From assembly GCF_030161575.1 (NCBI RefSeq), contig NZ_BSUL01000001.1, positions 434,001-498,000 on the forward strand: a DNA stretch of 64,000 nt, given 5' to 3'. Positions 1 through 9,370 of the stretch are shown here, piece by piece (the first letter of the stretch is position 1; each line of letters opens with the position of its first letter). Made by a program: the position numbers and the translations under genes. The notes below the pieces were generated by a model, which was given only the letters and a program-made list of their open reading frames with translations, was not told the origin of the DNA and made no database searches. The DNA is from Arenivirga flava (GTDB taxonomy: Bacteria; Actinomycetota; Actinomycetes; Actinomycetales; Microbacteriaceae).

Positions 1-243
1 GCCGGGCACGACGGATGCGGGATTCGGCGCCACCTGCACCCGCCAGAGACCGTTCAGCGACTGCTCGAAGCCGCTGACCCCGGCGGCCCGCTCCGCGTCG
101 TCGCGGAACCACCGGTGATCCGATCGTGCCGCACGGCGGTGCTGGGCGACGAAGCCGGGGTCGGGGACACGGGTCGCGTCGAACTCCGACTCGATCACGC
201 CGGCCAGCTCCTGCTCGATCCGGCCAGCGGCTTCGATGCTCAC
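1..243 (-). CDS. Glycoside hydrolase family 2 / beta-galactosidase-like, N-terminal part only
   Basis: This is the first 81 codons of a minus-strand gene that leaves the window at position 1. It starts with GTG at 243-241, overlapping the TGA of the upstream permease (GTGA), so translation is probably coupled. The visible protein has a stretch HRWFRDDAERA and then SLNGLWRVQVAPNP, which resembles the start of the jelly-roll (sugar-binding) domain of family 2 beta-galactosidases, where an 'LNG.W' motif is typical. No catalytic region is visible. Its place as last gene after a LacI regulator and a sugar ABC transporter fits a cytoplasmic glycosidase acting on the imported sugar. The substrate cannot be told from the sequence. 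The family call is moderately sure; exact activity is not. Confidence 0.6.
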   Translation of the reverse strand, partial: MSIEAAGRIEQELAGVIESEFDATRVPDPGFVAQHRRAARSDHRWFRDDAERAAGVSGFEQSLNGLWRVQVAPNPASVVPG

Positions 244-1057
244 TTGATCGCTCCGGTGATGCCCTCGGCGAAGGTGCGCTGCAGGATCAGGAAGATGACC
301 ATCGTGGGCAGCGACGCGAGCAGCACGGCGAGCATGAGCACCCCGTAGTCGGTCACGTAACCGGCGGCCAGGTTCGAGATGAGCATCGGCATCGTCTGGA
401 AGGCGTTGTTGACGAGGATCACCTTCGGCCAGAGGAAGTTGTTCCAGGCCGTCATGAAGGTGATGACGGCGGCCGCGGCCATCGTCGAGCGCATCGAGGG
501 CAGGTAGATCCTCGCGAAGATGCCCACCTCCGAGACGCCGTCGATGCGCGCGGCCTCGATGATCTCGTAGGGGAAGGAGCGCGAGGCCTGTCGGAACAGC
601 AGGATGAGGAACGGCGTGGAGATCGCGGGGATGATGACCGCCGCCAGCGAGTTGACGAGGCCGACCTCGGCGAAGAGCCGGAACAGCGGCACCATCGTCG
701 CCGCGAACGGGATCATGATCGCGAGGAGCAGGATCGCCATGACGAAGTCCTTGCCCCTCGAGTGGAAGATCTCGAAGGCGTAGCCCGCGATCGAGCACAC
801 GACGAGTGCGAGCACGGTCGTGCCGACCGCCACGGAGAACGAGTTCCACATGGCCGAGCCCAGGTCCTGCACGCCGATGAGCTTCGCGAAGTTCTCGAAG
901 AGCTGGTCGCCGGGCAGCAGGCGGGAGTCGAGCACGTCGCGGCTCGAGTTGGTGGCCGAGACGGCCATGAAGTAGAGGGGAAGATCGAGAAGATCGCGAA
1001 GACCGAGAGGAAGACGTACCTGGGGGCTGCGCGGAGGGTCCTAATCACGCTTGTCAC
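240..1057 (-). CDS. Sugar ABC transporter permease, MalG/LacG type (frameshifted)
   Basis: This is an inner-membrane permease of a carbohydrate ABC importer (binding-protein-dependent family 1). The reading frame starts at GTG 1057, inside the end of the upstream permease gene (17-nt overlap), and encodes a first membrane segment ending in FAIFSIFP. It then shifts at the C run on the coding strand (plus positions 977-980) into the frame that encodes the rest of the protein. That second frame carries the EAA loop 'EIIEAARIDGVSEVGIFARIYLP', which contacts the ATPase. One extra C would restore a normal 272-residue protein with the expected joining sequence FPLYFMA. As read, the gene is broken; the same defect type recurs in the window, so an assembly error is more likely than a pseudogene. 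No sugar ATPase gene is nearby, so a shared MsmK-like ATPase elsewhere is probable. Confidence 0.85.
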
Positions 1058-2018
1058 CGACCTTGAGCTGGATGAACGCGAGGATCGCGACGAGGATGAG
1101 GATCACGTACGACAGCGCGGACGCGTACCCGAAATTGGGGTTCTTGAGGAACGAGACCTCGAAGAGGTAGTGCGACATCGACATGGTCTGGTAGGCGGGA
1201 CCGCCTCGCGTGAGCGCCCAGGACTCGTCGAAGAGCTGCAGGGTGCCGTTGGTCGACATGATCGCCGTGAGCAGGATCATCGGCTTCAGCTGCGGCACCG
1301 TGACGAACCAGAACGTCTTGAACGCGTTCGCGCCGTCGACCTTGGCCGCTTCGATCGTGGAGTGGTCGATGTTCTGCAGGGCCGCCAGGTAGAAGACCAT
1401 GTTGTAGCCGGTCCAGCGCCAGAGCAGGCCGAGGATGATGACGAAGCGCGCGGTCGTGGGGTCGCCGAGCCAGTTGATCGGCGCGTCGATGAGGCTCAGG
1501 CCGAGCAGCAGGTCGTTCACGAAGCCGTCATTGGCGAAGATCGTGCGGAAGACGAGCGAGTAGGCCACGAGCGAGACGGCGCAGGGCAGGAAGATGGCGG
1601 TGCGCCAGAAGCTCTTGAACTTGAGGTTCTTGGAGTTGAGCACGCTCGCGAGCACGAGCGCGACGATGAGCATGATCGGCACCTGGATGAGCAGGTAGAT
1701 GAACGTGTTCTGCAGCGTGAGCTTGAAGATCTCGTCCTCGAACAGGCGGGTGTAGTTGCTCCAGAGCGGTTCGGCGAAGGTGAAGTTCGCACCGCGTCCG
1801 GTCTGCAGCGACAGGATGAACGCCTGGGCCATCGGGATGAAGCTCATCACGAGGATGAGCAGCGCGGCGGGCATCAGGAACGCCCAGCCGGTGAGGCTGC
1901 GGCGGCGGGCTCCGGAGAGCCACGGGCGGTTCGAGGGGTGCGGTTGCCCCGCGGCGGGGCTGCCCGGCGAGCGGTGCGCTCGCGAGGCGGTGCTGTGGTC
2001 GTCACGTCGATCTCGCAA
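1041..2018 (-). CDS. Sugar ABC transporter permease, MalF/LacF type
   Basis: First of two permease subunits of a carbohydrate importer, about 325 residues with six predicted membrane helices. The N-terminal helix follows a basic stretch (RRRSLTGWAFLMPAALL). The EAA motif region reads 'IEAAKVDGANAFKTFWFVTVPQLKP', the ATPase contact site of this family. The only start that keeps the frame open is TTG at 2018; upstream of the first helix the residues are arginine- and proline-rich and look like a poor N-terminus. An unseen shift near the start (a GTG in another frame at about 2003) is possible. It lies between the binding-protein gene and the second permease, in one operon. Confidence 0.85.
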   Translation of the reverse strand: MRDRRDDHSTASRAHRSPGSPAAGQPHPSNRPWLSGARRRSLTGWAFLMPAALLILVMSFIPMAQAFILSLQTGRGANFTFAEPLWSNYTRLFEDEIFKLTLQNTFIYLLIQVPIMLIVALVLASVLNSKNLKFKSFWRTAIFLPCAVSLVAYSLVFRTIFANDGFVNDLLLGLSLIDAPINWLGDPTTARFVIILGLLWRWTGYNMVFYLAALQNIDHSTIEAAKVDGANAFKTFWFVTVPQLKPMILLTAIMSTNGTLQLFDESWALTRGGPAYQTMSMSHYLFEVSFLKNPNFGYASALSYVILILVAILAFIQLKVGDKRD

Positions 2019-2085
2019 TCAAGAGCAGTGGAGTGGGACGGGGAGCCGTGCCGGGGAGGGGTTCCCTCCCCGGCACGGCGGTGGA

Positions 2086-3393
2086 TCACTCCATCGCGAA
2101 CTCGACGTTGGCCTGGGCCTCGCCGAGCGCGGTCTTCAGGTCGGCGCCGCCGATGATCTGCGTGATCGCCGCGCTCACCGCGTCACGACCCTCGTAGTAG
2201 TACGCGCCCGTGTTGTTGCTGGGCACCTCCGCGCCGAAGCGCACGACGTCGGCGAAGATCGGCTGACCGCCGAAGAACTCGTTCGGCTCGGCGTAGACCG
2301 AGGACCCGCCGGCCGGGATCCAGTTCGCGACCGCGCCCGACGTCGGCAGGATCGTGTCGTAGAGCTCGGTCGAACCGGCGAAGGTCGTGGCGAGGAAGTC
2401 GGTGGCGAGGTCGACGTTGGCGTTCGAGCTCACGACCCACGACGAGCCGCCGTTCGCCGAGAACTGGGTGGCGCCGTCGATGCCTTCGGCGCGCGGCAGG
2501 TTGGTGGCCGCCCACTTGCCGGCCTGGTCCTCGGCGCCCTGGATCGAGCCGACGATCCAGATGCCGTTGATCGTGCCGGCGACGGAGCCGTTCACGAAGG
2601 TGCCCAGGTACTCGTCCCACGAGTTGACCTCGACGAAGACGCCGGAGTCGACGAGCCGCGTGTAGATGTCGATGGCCTCGTCGAGCGCCGGGTTGTCGTC
2701 GATCGTGGGGTTGCCCTCATCGTCGAACAGGCTGGCACCCGCGCTCTGCAGGATCATCATGACGGTGTCCGCGGCGCCGGCCTGACCGGAGAGCAGCGGC
2801 ATGCCGGTCTTGGCCAGCACGTCCTCCGCCTGGGTGATGAACTGGTCCCAGGTGATGTCGGTGAAGTCGTCGATCGTGTAGCCGGCCTCCTCGAGCACGT
2901 CGGTGCGCAGAGCCTGGATGGCGGTGCCGTTGTCGAAGGGCACGCCGTAGTTCACTCCGTCGACGGTCGAGTACGCGGTGACGGCCTCGGGGAACTGGCT
3001 GAAGTCGACCGCGTCGGTGTCGATCTCGCTGAACAGGTCGGGGTAGTTGACGCCGTTCTTCTGGAAGGCGTTGTTCTGCATCAGGAAGATGTCGGGCAGC
3101 TCGCCGAACTGCTGCGACTGCGCCAGCGTGGTGAGCTTGGGCTCCAGGTCCTCCCACGGGGTCTCGACGATCTCGAGCTCGAAGTCGGGGTGATCCTCCT
3201 GGTAGACCTTCTCGGCCTCCTCGAGGGCGTTGATGTTGAAGGTCGGGTCCCAGGCCCACGCCGTGAGCGTGTTCTCGTCGCCGCCGGCGCCGCCACCGCC
3301 ACCGCCGCCCCCGGCGGAGCAGGCGCCGAGCGCGAGGGTGAGGGGGAGCGCGACGGCCACGGCCATCGTGACCTTCTTGCTGAATGCGTGCAT
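2086..3393 (-). CDS. Sugar-binding lipoprotein of ABC transporter (solute-binding family 1)
   Basis: Extracellular substrate-binding protein of the sugar importer, 435 residues. The N-terminus is a lipoprotein signal: basic start, hydrophobic run, lipobox LGAC with Cys25, then a glycine-rich tether. The mature part has the aromatic and acidic pattern of family 1 binding proteins (AWDPTFN near the start, DIFLMQ, WIVGS). Two ATGs are possible; the one at 3393 is preferred because AAGG lies six bases before it, while the one at 3399 directly abuts that site. A long leader of several hundred bases with an operator lies upstream. Most likely substrates are oligosaccharides or galactosides, judged only from the neighbouring glycosidase. 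Confidence 0.9.
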   Translation of the reverse strand: MHAFSKKVTMAVAVALPLTLALGACSAGGGGGGGGAGGDENTLTAWAWDPTFNINALEEAEKVYQEDHPDFELEIVETPWEDLEPKLTTLAQSQQFGELPDIFLMQNNAFQKNGVNYPDLFSEIDTDAVDFSQFPEAVTAYSTVDGVNYGVPFDNGTAIQALRTDVLEEAGYTIDDFTDITWDQFITQAEDVLAKTGMPLLSGQAGAADTVMMILQSAGASLFDDEGNPTIDDNPALDEAIDIYTRLVDSGVFVEVNSWDEYLGTFVNGSVAGTINGIWIVGSIQGAEDQAGKWAATNLPRAEGIDGATQFSANGGSSWVVSSNANVDLATDFLATTFAGSTELYDTILPTSGAVANWIPAGGSSVYAEPNEFFGGQPIFADVVRFGAEVPSNNTGAYYYEGRDAVSAAITQIIGGADLKTALGEAQANVEFAME

Positions 3394-3638
3394 GGTCATC
3401 CTTTTCTGTGTGCACTGCTGCGTGGTGCTGCGCTGCGAGCTGCGTCGCTCGCGGCGCGACGGTCGCCCGGTCGGCTGGCCGGGCGGTGGGGTCGAGGGGT
3501 CGCCGATCGTCGCGGCGGCACGGCTCCGTCGCAGCGGATGCGGTGGTCGCCGTCGATGCGGCAGCGGCGTCGTGACGCCGGTCGTGCGGATCGCGCCGCG
3601 AGCGGCGCGCGTCGCCGCGCGGAGCGGCGGGAGGGGGA

Positions 3639-3734
3639 TCAGCCGGTCGCGAGGACCTCGGGGGTGATCACCGGGGAGTGGTTCGCGGGCTGGTGCGGGG
3701 CTGCTCGCAGGGGAGCGGGCCGGGTTCCATACAT
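3639..3734 (-). CDS. Possible 31-residue leader peptide upstream of sugar operon
   Basis: A short frame lies just downstream of the sugar-operon operator and 245 bases before the binding-protein gene. Its ATG (3734) has an excellent ribosome site, GGAGGA, five bases upstream. The peptide starts MYGTRPAP and ends EVLATG before TGA. It has no membrane segment and no run of one amino acid typical of attenuators. It could be a translated leader, a remnant of a lost gene, or chance. I do not recognise it. Confidence 0.3.
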   Translation of the reverse strand: MYGTRPAPLRAAPHQPANHSPVITPEVLATG

Positions 3735-3757
3735 GCAGGTCCTCCGTCGTTGCAGGA

Positions 3758-3781
3758 TGCTGGTACAGCGCTGTACCAGCA
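3758..3781. promoter_or_regulatory. Perfect 24-bp palindromic operator, LacI type
   Basis: The left arm TGCTGGTACAGC (3758-3769) is followed directly by its exact reverse complement (3770-3781), with a central CG step as in LacI-family operators. It covers the expected start point of the minus-strand promoter at 3783-3811. The neighbouring LacI gene (4270-5316) is the obvious candidate repressor. Confidence 0.75.
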
Positions 3782-3782
3782 G

Positions 3783-3811
3783 AAGATAACCCAGACCCGC
3801 GGTGAGGGCAA
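3783..3811 (-). promoter_or_regulatory. Sigma-70-type promoter of the sugar operon
   Basis: On the minus strand TTGCCC (3811-3806) and TATCTT (3788-3783) are separated by exactly 17 bases. Transcription would start about seven bases further on, inside the palindromic operator. This fits simple repression of the binding-protein, permease and glycosidase genes. Confidence 0.6.
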
Positions 3812-3839
3812 GGGGTTTTCCCAGCTTCATCGGATGCCG

Positions 3840-4180
3840 GTCGCGAGCCGCTGCACGGGCTGGTCGCGGGCGGCTTCGTGGGTTGGCCGCGGGCCGCTTC
3901 ACGGGCTGATCGCGGGCCGCTTCGTGGGTCGGCTCGTGGTGCTTCGCGGGGCGCTTGCGGAAGCTCACGGGCACGCGCCTCGTCGCTCGACGGGCTGCTG
4001 TCGATCCGTCTCGCAGGCTGACCGTGGGCTGTTTCGTAGGCCGCTTCGTGGCCGGGTTTCGAGCTGCTTCGCGGAGCGTTCGGGGAGCCTCGCGGGCACG
4101 CGCCTCGTCGCTTCGCGGGCTGCTGTCGATCCGCTTCGCGGGCTCGCTTCGGGGCGGTTCGAGGGGACGTCTCACGCAGC
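3840..4180. repeat. Imperfect repeats in the gene-free stretch between SBP and LacI genes
   Basis: This part of the 876-base gap 3394-4269 consists of degenerate units built around CGGGCTG and GCTTCGTGGG. The clearest pair is a roughly 50-base direct repeat at about 3966-4020 and 4092-4147, both beginning GGGCACGCGCCTCGTCGCT. I see no gene in 3840-4269. The rest of the gap (3394-3638) is GC-rich with no recognisable feature. Confidence 0.6.
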
Positions 4181-4269
4181 TCCACGGGCTGGTCCCGTGC
4201 GCGTCGATGCTCTCATCCGCCGCGATGCCGGGCGCACCGCGACCGCGTGCCCGAGCTGGTGTCCCGGGC

Positions 4270-5316
4270 CTAGCGCGTGGTACCGCGCGCGACGAGCTGC
4301 GTTCGCGCGAACGCCTTGCCCACCGGCAGCGAGGGGTGCTCGACGCGGCGCAGCAGGTGCTCGAGCGCCGTGCGGGCGATCCAGGCGATGCGCGAGTCCA
4401 TCGTCGTGAGCGGCGGGGTGAGGTAGGCGGACTCCTCGATGTTGTCGAAACCGATCACCTGCACGTCGTCGGGCACACGCAGACCCTCCTCCCGCAGCGC
4501 CGAGATCGCCCCGATCGCGAGGCCGTCGTTCAGGCAGACCATGCCGTCGAAGGGCACGCCCGAGGCGATCGCAGCGCGTGCGGCGCGCGACCCCGATCCG
4601 ATGGTCCAATCGTGACCGGTGATGCCCACCAGCCGCGGATCGAGCGGTCGGTCGGCGGCTCGCAGCGCCTCCTGCACGCCGCGGAGGCGCAACTCGGCGT
4701 TCCCCTCGGATGCTTGCGCGATCGCGTGCTCGTCGAAGGCGTCGCGGGCGCCGACGACCGCGATCGAGGTGCTCCCTCGGGCGAGCAGGTACTCGGTGGC
4801 GGTGCGCGCGTCGGTCACGTCGTCGGTGGTCACCAGCTCGGCGCGACCGTAGGTGCTGCGCGTGCCCAGGCAGACGAGTGGGAAATCGACGTCGAAGTCG
4901 CGCTCCTCGAGCCGCTCGAACTCGGGCAGGGTGATCACCAGGCCGTCGGCGAGCTGCGGATCGTAGCGGCGCAGGAACGCACGGCAGCCGCCTGCGCCGT
5001 CGTCGGGGTACGTGAGGATCGTCGTCGTGAGGCCGAGCCCGCGCGCCGTCTCGACGAAGGCCTCGGCGAGCTCGGCGAGGTAGGCGGCCTTCAGCGTCGG
5101 CACCGCGAACGCGATCGTCCCGGTCCGGCCGGTCGTGAGGTTGCGGGCGGCCATGTTGGGCCGATAGCCCAGCTCGTCGATCACGGCGAGCACCCGCTCG
5201 CGCGTCCTGGTGGCCATGCGCCCGGTGCCGTTGACCGCGTTGGAGGCGGTCTTTGCCGACACGCCGGCCTGCAGCGCGACCTCCTCCAGGGTCACGATCC
5301 GGCGCTGTCGCGGCAT
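4270..5316 (-). CDS. LacI-family transcriptional repressor
   Basis: A 348-residue LacI/GalR regulator. Residues about 9-55 form the helix-turn-helix and hinge (TLEEVALQAGVSAKTASNAVNG, then RVLAVIDELGYRPNMAARNL). The rest is a periplasmic-binding-like effector domain ending in the usual VIGFDNIEESAYLTPPLTTM segment. The ATG at 5316 is chosen because GAGGA precedes it at good distance; a GTG four codons upstream is possible. Downstream lie a perfect palindromic operator and a sugar transport operon, so it most likely represses these and responds to the imported sugar or a product. The promoter of the regulator itself would fall in the repeat-rich spacer. Confidence 0.92.
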   Translation of the reverse strand: MPRQRRIVTLEEVALQAGVSAKTASNAVNGTGRMATRTRERVLAVIDELGYRPNMAARNLTTGRTGTIAFAVPTLKAAYLAELAEAFVETARGLGLTTTILTYPDDGAGGCRAFLRRYDPQLADGLVITLPEFERLEERDFDVDFPLVCLGTRSTYGRAELVTTDDVTDARTATEYLLARGSTSIAVVGARDAFDEHAIAQASEGNAELRLRGVQEALRAADRPLDPRLVGITGHDWTIGSGSRAARAAIASGVPFDGMVCLNDGLAIGAISALREEGLRVPDDVQVIGFDNIEESAYLTPPLTTMDSRIAWIARTALEHLLRRVEHPSLPVGKAFARTQLVARGTTR

Positions 5317-5537
5317 GCCATTCCTCACTCGGTCCGGCCCGGGCCAGGGCCTGCTCCGACGTTAGCGCCTCGGCGCGCAGCCTCGCCGCGGCCTCGTGGC
5401 GCGGCGCGGCCGCCGCCGCCGCTCGTCGCCACGGCCCCCGCTCGTCGCCACGGCCCCCGCTGCCGCTGCCCCCGCTGCCGCTGCCCCCGCTGCCGCTCCC
5501 CGCCGCCGCTCCCCGCCGCTGCTCGCCGCCGCCGTGT

Positions 5538-5836
5538 CTCAGCACCGGAGCGACGACTCAGGGCTGTGGAGCGTGCTGACTTGTCGCTTCGAGGGTGAGT
5601 CGTCGAGAAGGTGCGTGCGGCGCGGCACTGCTCGGCCCCGCGCGGTTCTGCTCGGCGCCACGCGCTGTTTGTCGGTACCGCCACGCGTTGCCCGTTGGTG
5701 TCGCCACGCGCTGCGCGTCGGTGCCGCCACGCGCTGCCCGTCGGTGTCGCCGCCGGCCGCCGCCGCTGCGACTCAGCACCGGAGCGACGACTCAGGGCTG
5801 TGGAGCGTGCTGACTTGTCGCTTCGAGGGCGAGTCG
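5538..5836. repeat. 65-bp direct repeat, two copies (5538-5602 and 5772-5836)
   Basis: Two 65-base copies begin CTCAGCACCGGAGCGACGAC and end GAGTCG. They differ by one base near the end. Each contains the internal words GACGACTCAG, GTGCTGAC and GAGTCG. The same core (CTGAGTCGTCGCTC on the other strand) forms the stem of the hairpin at 43488-43531, so this is a dispersed element. No gene is present in 5317-6019. Confidence 0.8.
5657..5748. repeat. Tandem repeat, four 23-bp units
   Basis: Four diverged units of 23 bases begin GCCACGCG(C/T)TG and contain a GTCGGT-like centre. They lie between the two 65-base direct repeats. There are no spacers, so it is not a CRISPR array. Confidence 0.65.
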
Positions 5837-5898
5837 CCGGGAGCGGGCACGCGGCGCCGGGCACGCGGCGCCGGGCGCGGCGCCGGGCCACAGCGCGC

Positions 5899-5970
5899 GG
5901 CGCGCCACGGCTCCGCGCGCCACGGCTCCGCGCGCCACGGCTCCGCGCGCCACGGCTCCGCGCGCCACGG
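5899..5970. repeat. Tandem repeat, about 4.7 units of 15 bp
   Basis: The unit CGCGCGCCACGGCTC is repeated head to tail nearly without change, just downstream of the second 65-base repeat and close to the end of jetC. Further short GC-rich repeats lie at 5424-5520 (units like GCCGCTGCCCCC). Confidence 0.7.
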
Positions 5971-6019
5971 CGCCACGGCGCCGCGCGGCGCGGCGGCGGC
6001 CGCACGCGAGCGGATGCGC

Positions 6020-9000
6020 TCAGGCGGGCAGCGCCACCTTCGCCTTCGCCCAGGACCGCCCCGCGGTGTCCTTGAGGATGTCGTACTCGGCGTCGACGTG
6101 CGGCTCGATCGCGCTGTACTTGTCGTTCGGCGCGCCGATGACGAGCTGGAAGCCGAGGCCCCGCCAGGCGCCGATCGCGCGCTGGGTGAAGTGCGCATCC
6201 GCTTTGATGAGCGCCTCGTCGAGGAACACCGGAGCGTAGCGCGGGCGCTCGGCGCCGGCGTCGCCGAGCTGGTAGCGCAGCGCGGCGCCCACGATGAAGG
6301 CGATGAGCTCCTGCGATTCGCCGCCGGACTTCTCGCCGATGTGGTCGTAGAGCGCGACGTGCGCGCCCGTCTCGGCGACGACGCGCTCGGCGCTGACCCG
6401 CACGTGGCCGCGAACATCGACGAGCTCGGCGTGGTCCGGCGCGCTGCGGCGCAGGCGGCCGATCAACCGGGTCATCCGCTGGTAGACGGCCTCGCGCTCC
6501 TGCTCGGTGCCGGCCTCCTCGATGGCGGCGCGGACCGCGCGCAGCTCGCGACGGAAGCGGCTGCGCGTCTCGGACTGGTTCTCGCGCAGCGTGATCTGCA
6601 GGCGGTGCCCGTCGTCGTAGAAGGGCAGGTCGCGCATGATGCGGTTGATCGGCTCGATGCGCTCGCGGATCTCGCGCAGTGACCGGGCGATCGCCGAGTC
6701 GAGATTCGTGAGGTCGTTGCCCGAGAGCGTGAGCAGGCTGTCACGCCACTCGGACTCCAACTCGTGCAGACCGCTGGTCTCGAGGTCGTCGAGGATGCGC
6801 TCGAAGTCGCCGAGGGCGGTGTCCGGATCGGGCAGCAGGTTGGGGTTCGGCCAGCGGTCGAGGAAGGTCGCCAAAATCGAGCGCAGCCCCTCGCGCTGCT
6901 CGACGAGGGTCTGCTGCGCCTCGAGCTGCTCCTCCGCGAGCCGCCGCGTGGCGGAGTCGAGCGCCGCGTCGAAGCGGCGCAGCCGGTCGGCGGCGCTGCG
7001 ATCGTCGCGCATCGCGGGGGCGTCGAAGCGCTCCTCGAGGTAGGCGCGCTGCGCAGCGTCGAGCTCGCGCTCCGCCCGCTCGGCGGCGTCCACGGCCGCC
7101 TGGGCCTCGTCGACCTCGTCGATGACGTCCGACCAACGCTGCTCGATCCGGTCGAGCTCGCCCTTCGCGCTGCCGACCTGCTCGCGGAGCGCCCGCACCT
7201 TCGCGGCGAGCGCGGTCATCTGCGCCTTGAGCTCGGCGATGCGGGAATCGCCCGCCGTGAGCTCCTCGATGAGGGTGCTCCAGCGCAGCTGCTCGGCCTC
7301 GACGGCGGCCACGTCGACCTGCTCCCAGGTGAGCTCGCGCACCCGCTCGAAGGCGCTGCGACGGGCGTCGTGGGCGTCGAGCGCCGCGCCGGCACGCTCG
7401 GCGGACTCCACGGCGTCCGCGAACTCCGAACGCGCGCGGAACAGCTCGCGGTCGAGCTCCGCCAGGCGCCGCGCGTTCGAGAAGCCGAGCAGATTGCCGC
7501 GGCCGTGGCCGCCGTGCGCGCCGCGGGCGCCGTTGGAGACCTGGCCGGCGAGGGTGAGCGCCTTCGCGTGCTGCGACAGCTCCGCGGGGCGGTCGACGCA
7601 GACGAACGCGAACTGCCGCTCGAGCCGGTCGCGCAGCCAGCCGGCGAAGGGGCTGTCGGCGAGGTCGACCCGCCCGGGCAGGGTGCGCTCGTCGGCGGGA
7701 CCGCCGAGCGGCACGTCGGTGCTCGCGCCCTCGTAGCTGAGCCGCTCGGCGGTGCGCACGCTGTCGATCGCGGCGCGGAAGGCCGGCAGCTGCGCCGAGT
7801 CGATGAGCAGCGTGCGGGCGAAGCCGCCGAGGGCGAGGTTGAAGGCCTCGCGCCACGGCTCGAACTCGGCGCGCACCTCGAGCAGTTCGCCCACGAACGG
7901 CAGGTCCTCGATGCGCAGCCCGGCCGCCTCGGCGAGGCGGCGACGCGACTCGTGCAGGGCGGAGGGGATGCTGTCGCGGCGCAGCTCCGCCTGCTGACGC
8001 TCCGCGGTGAGCCGCTCGACGACGCCGCGCAGCTCCTTGCGGGTGCTGCTGGCGACGGCGTAGGCCTCGCGCGCGGACTCCTTGCCGCCCGCATCCCGCA
8101 GCGCCGACGTCGCCTGCCGGGAGAGCTCGGCGAAGTCCTCCGTCGACCGGGCCTCGGCGCCCAGCGCGACGAGGGCGGCGTCGAGCCGCTCGCGCTCGCG
8201 GCGCGTCTCGATGTGCCGCCGCTCCAGGCCGCGCAGCTCGCGCTCGGCAGCGGCGACCTGGTCGCCGCCGGCCGAGCGCAGCACCTCGACGAGGCCCTCG
8301 CGCTCGGCGTCGGCGGCGTCGGCGAGCGCGTGCCGCTCGCGCAGCAGCTGCTCGGTGGCGCGTTTCGCGTCGCCGAGCTCCGTCTCGACCTCGCGCAGCA
8401 GTTCGAGCCTGCGCTGCGCCCGCCAGAGGGTCGCGAGCGAGTCCGGCGCGTCGAAGCGCCCCAGCGCGTCGATCAGGCGCATCCGCTCGGCGGACTCGAT
8501 GATGCGCTCGCGGGAGGAGCGGATGGGGGCGAGGTGGCGCACCTGCTGGCGCGCGGTGACCATCCGTCCCCGTGTGCTCTCGAGGCCGTCGAAGTGCTCC
8601 ACCACGGCCTCGGCGGTGGCGAGGGTCTCCGGCTCCTCGAGCACCATGCGCTTGTAGAGGTCGTCGACCGTCGTGATCTGCTGGCCGGCCTGGATGCGGG
8701 CGAGCAGGCTCATCGCCTTCGAGCCCGCTCCCGAGGCGCCGATGCCGAGCACCGTGTGCAGGCGCGCCGAGAACTCCCGGTCCGTGGCGACCGTGTCGAG
8801 GCCGGTGGCGCGCACCGCCGAGTCGGCGAGGTGTCGGGTGGCCGCCGACTCGAGGACGCTCAGGTCGAAGGCGCCGTGGAAGGTGCCGCGCACGCGCACG
8901 GTGTCTTCGATGATGCGCGCGCCGGCGGGGATGTACCAGGCGCGAACGGCGGTGAAGCGCGACCCGTCGTGGTCGGCCCAGGTCATCGCGATGGCGGTCC

Positions 9001-9370
9001 AGGTGTCCACCCCGTCGCCGCGGAGCACCCGCACCTTCGTGCCCTCGTCGGTGCGCGACTCGTCGAGCTTGCCGCGGCCGTAGGAGAGGATGTTGCGCTG
9101 CTCGGCGCCTCGGGCGCGCCCGCTGACGGCGCCGTTCGAGGCGCCGTTGAACGGCGTGGTGTGCGGCATCATGAGCGCGACGTACGCGTCCATGAGCGTG
9201 GACTTGCCCGAGCCGGAGCCGCCGCAGAGCAGCGTCGCGGTGGGCGCGAAGCGCACCCGGTGCGCGCCGTCGTAGCCGCCCCAGTTGACGAGCTGCAGGT
9301 CCTCGGCGACCCACTGCTGCCCGCGGGAGGCGGCCGGGATGAGGCCGAAGAGCGTATCGAGCATGGTCAT
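6020..9370 (-). CDS. jetC: SMC/MukB-like ATPase, JetC / MksB type
   Basis: A 1116-residue SMC-like ATPase. The Walker A motif GGSGSGKST lies at about residues 50-58. A long charged middle with heptad-like Arg/Glu/Leu content forms the coiled-coil arms, with a hinge-like globular part around residues 480-620. The C-terminal head has the signature SGGESQE (about 1015) and Walker B VFLDEA (about 1048), matching the SbcC-like Walker B family. It starts at ATG 9370, overlapping the stop of jetB (ATGA), in a jetA-jetB-jetC operon. Known relatives act in Wadjet plasmid defence (JetABCD) or in MksBEF chromosome condensation; they bind and extrude DNA loops. The nuclease gene jetD, normally next, is absent: 700 bases of repeats and a LacI gene follow. 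Confidence 0.85.
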   Translation of the reverse strand: MTMLDTLFGLIPAASRGQQWVAEDLQLVNWGGYDGAHRVRFAPTATLLCGGSGSGKSTLMDAYVALMMPHTTPFNGASNGAVSGRARGAEQRNILSYGRGKLDESRTDEGTKVRVLRGDGVDTWTAIAMTWADHDGSRFTAVRAWYIPAGARIIEDTVRVRGTFHGAFDLSVLESAATRHLADSAVRATGLDTVATDREFSARLHTVLGIGASGAGSKAMSLLARIQAGQQITTVDDLYKRMVLEEPETLATAEAVVEHFDGLESTRGRMVTARQQVRHLAPIRSSRERIIESAERMRLIDALGRFDAPDSLATLWRAQRRLELLREVETELGDAKRATEQLLRERHALADAADAEREGLVEVLRSAGGDQVAAAERELRGLERRHIETRRERERLDAALVALGAEARSTEDFAELSRQATSALRDAGGKESAREAYAVASSTRKELRGVVERLTAERQQAELRRDSIPSALHESRRRLAEAAGLRIEDLPFVGELLEVRAEFEPWREAFNLALGGFARTLLIDSAQLPAFRAAIDSVRTAERLSYEGASTDVPLGGPADERTLPGRVDLADSPFAGWLRDRLERQFAFVCVDRPAELSQHAKALTLAGQVSNGARGAHGGHGRGNLLGFSNARRLAELDRELFRARSEFADAVESAERAGAALDAHDARRSAFERVRELTWEQVDVAAVEAEQLRWSTLIEELTAGDSRIAELKAQMTALAAKVRALREQVGSAKGELDRIEQRWSDVIDEVDEAQAAVDAAERAERELDAAQRAYLEERFDAPAMRDDRSAADRLRRFDAALDSATRRLAEEQLEAQQTLVEQREGLRSILATFLDRWPNPNLLPDPDTALGDFERILDDLETSGLHELESEWRDSLLTLSGNDLTNLDSAIARSLREIRERIEPINRIMRDLPFYDDGHRLQITLRENQSETRSRFRRELRAVRAAIEEAGTEQEREAVYQRMTRLIGRLRRSAPDHAELVDVRGHVRVSAERVVAETGAHVALYDHIGEKSGGESQELIAFIVGAALRYQLGDAGAERPRYAPVFLDEALIKADAHFTQRAIGAWRGLGFQLVIGAPNDKYSAIEPHVDAEYDILKDTAGRSWAKAKVALPA

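Noticed and set aside
126-2156. Long plus-strand open frame opposite the sugar permease genes
   Set aside because: Arg/Glu/Gly/His-rich composition without domains; it mirrors GC-rich third positions of the real minus-strand genes.
5657-5970. CRISPR array
   Set aside because: The 23-base and 15-base units are head to tail without unique spacers and no cas genes are near.
5317-6019. Degenerate jetD in the gap after jetC
   Set aside because: No frame shows Toprim or DUF3322-like sequence; the gap is made of repeats.
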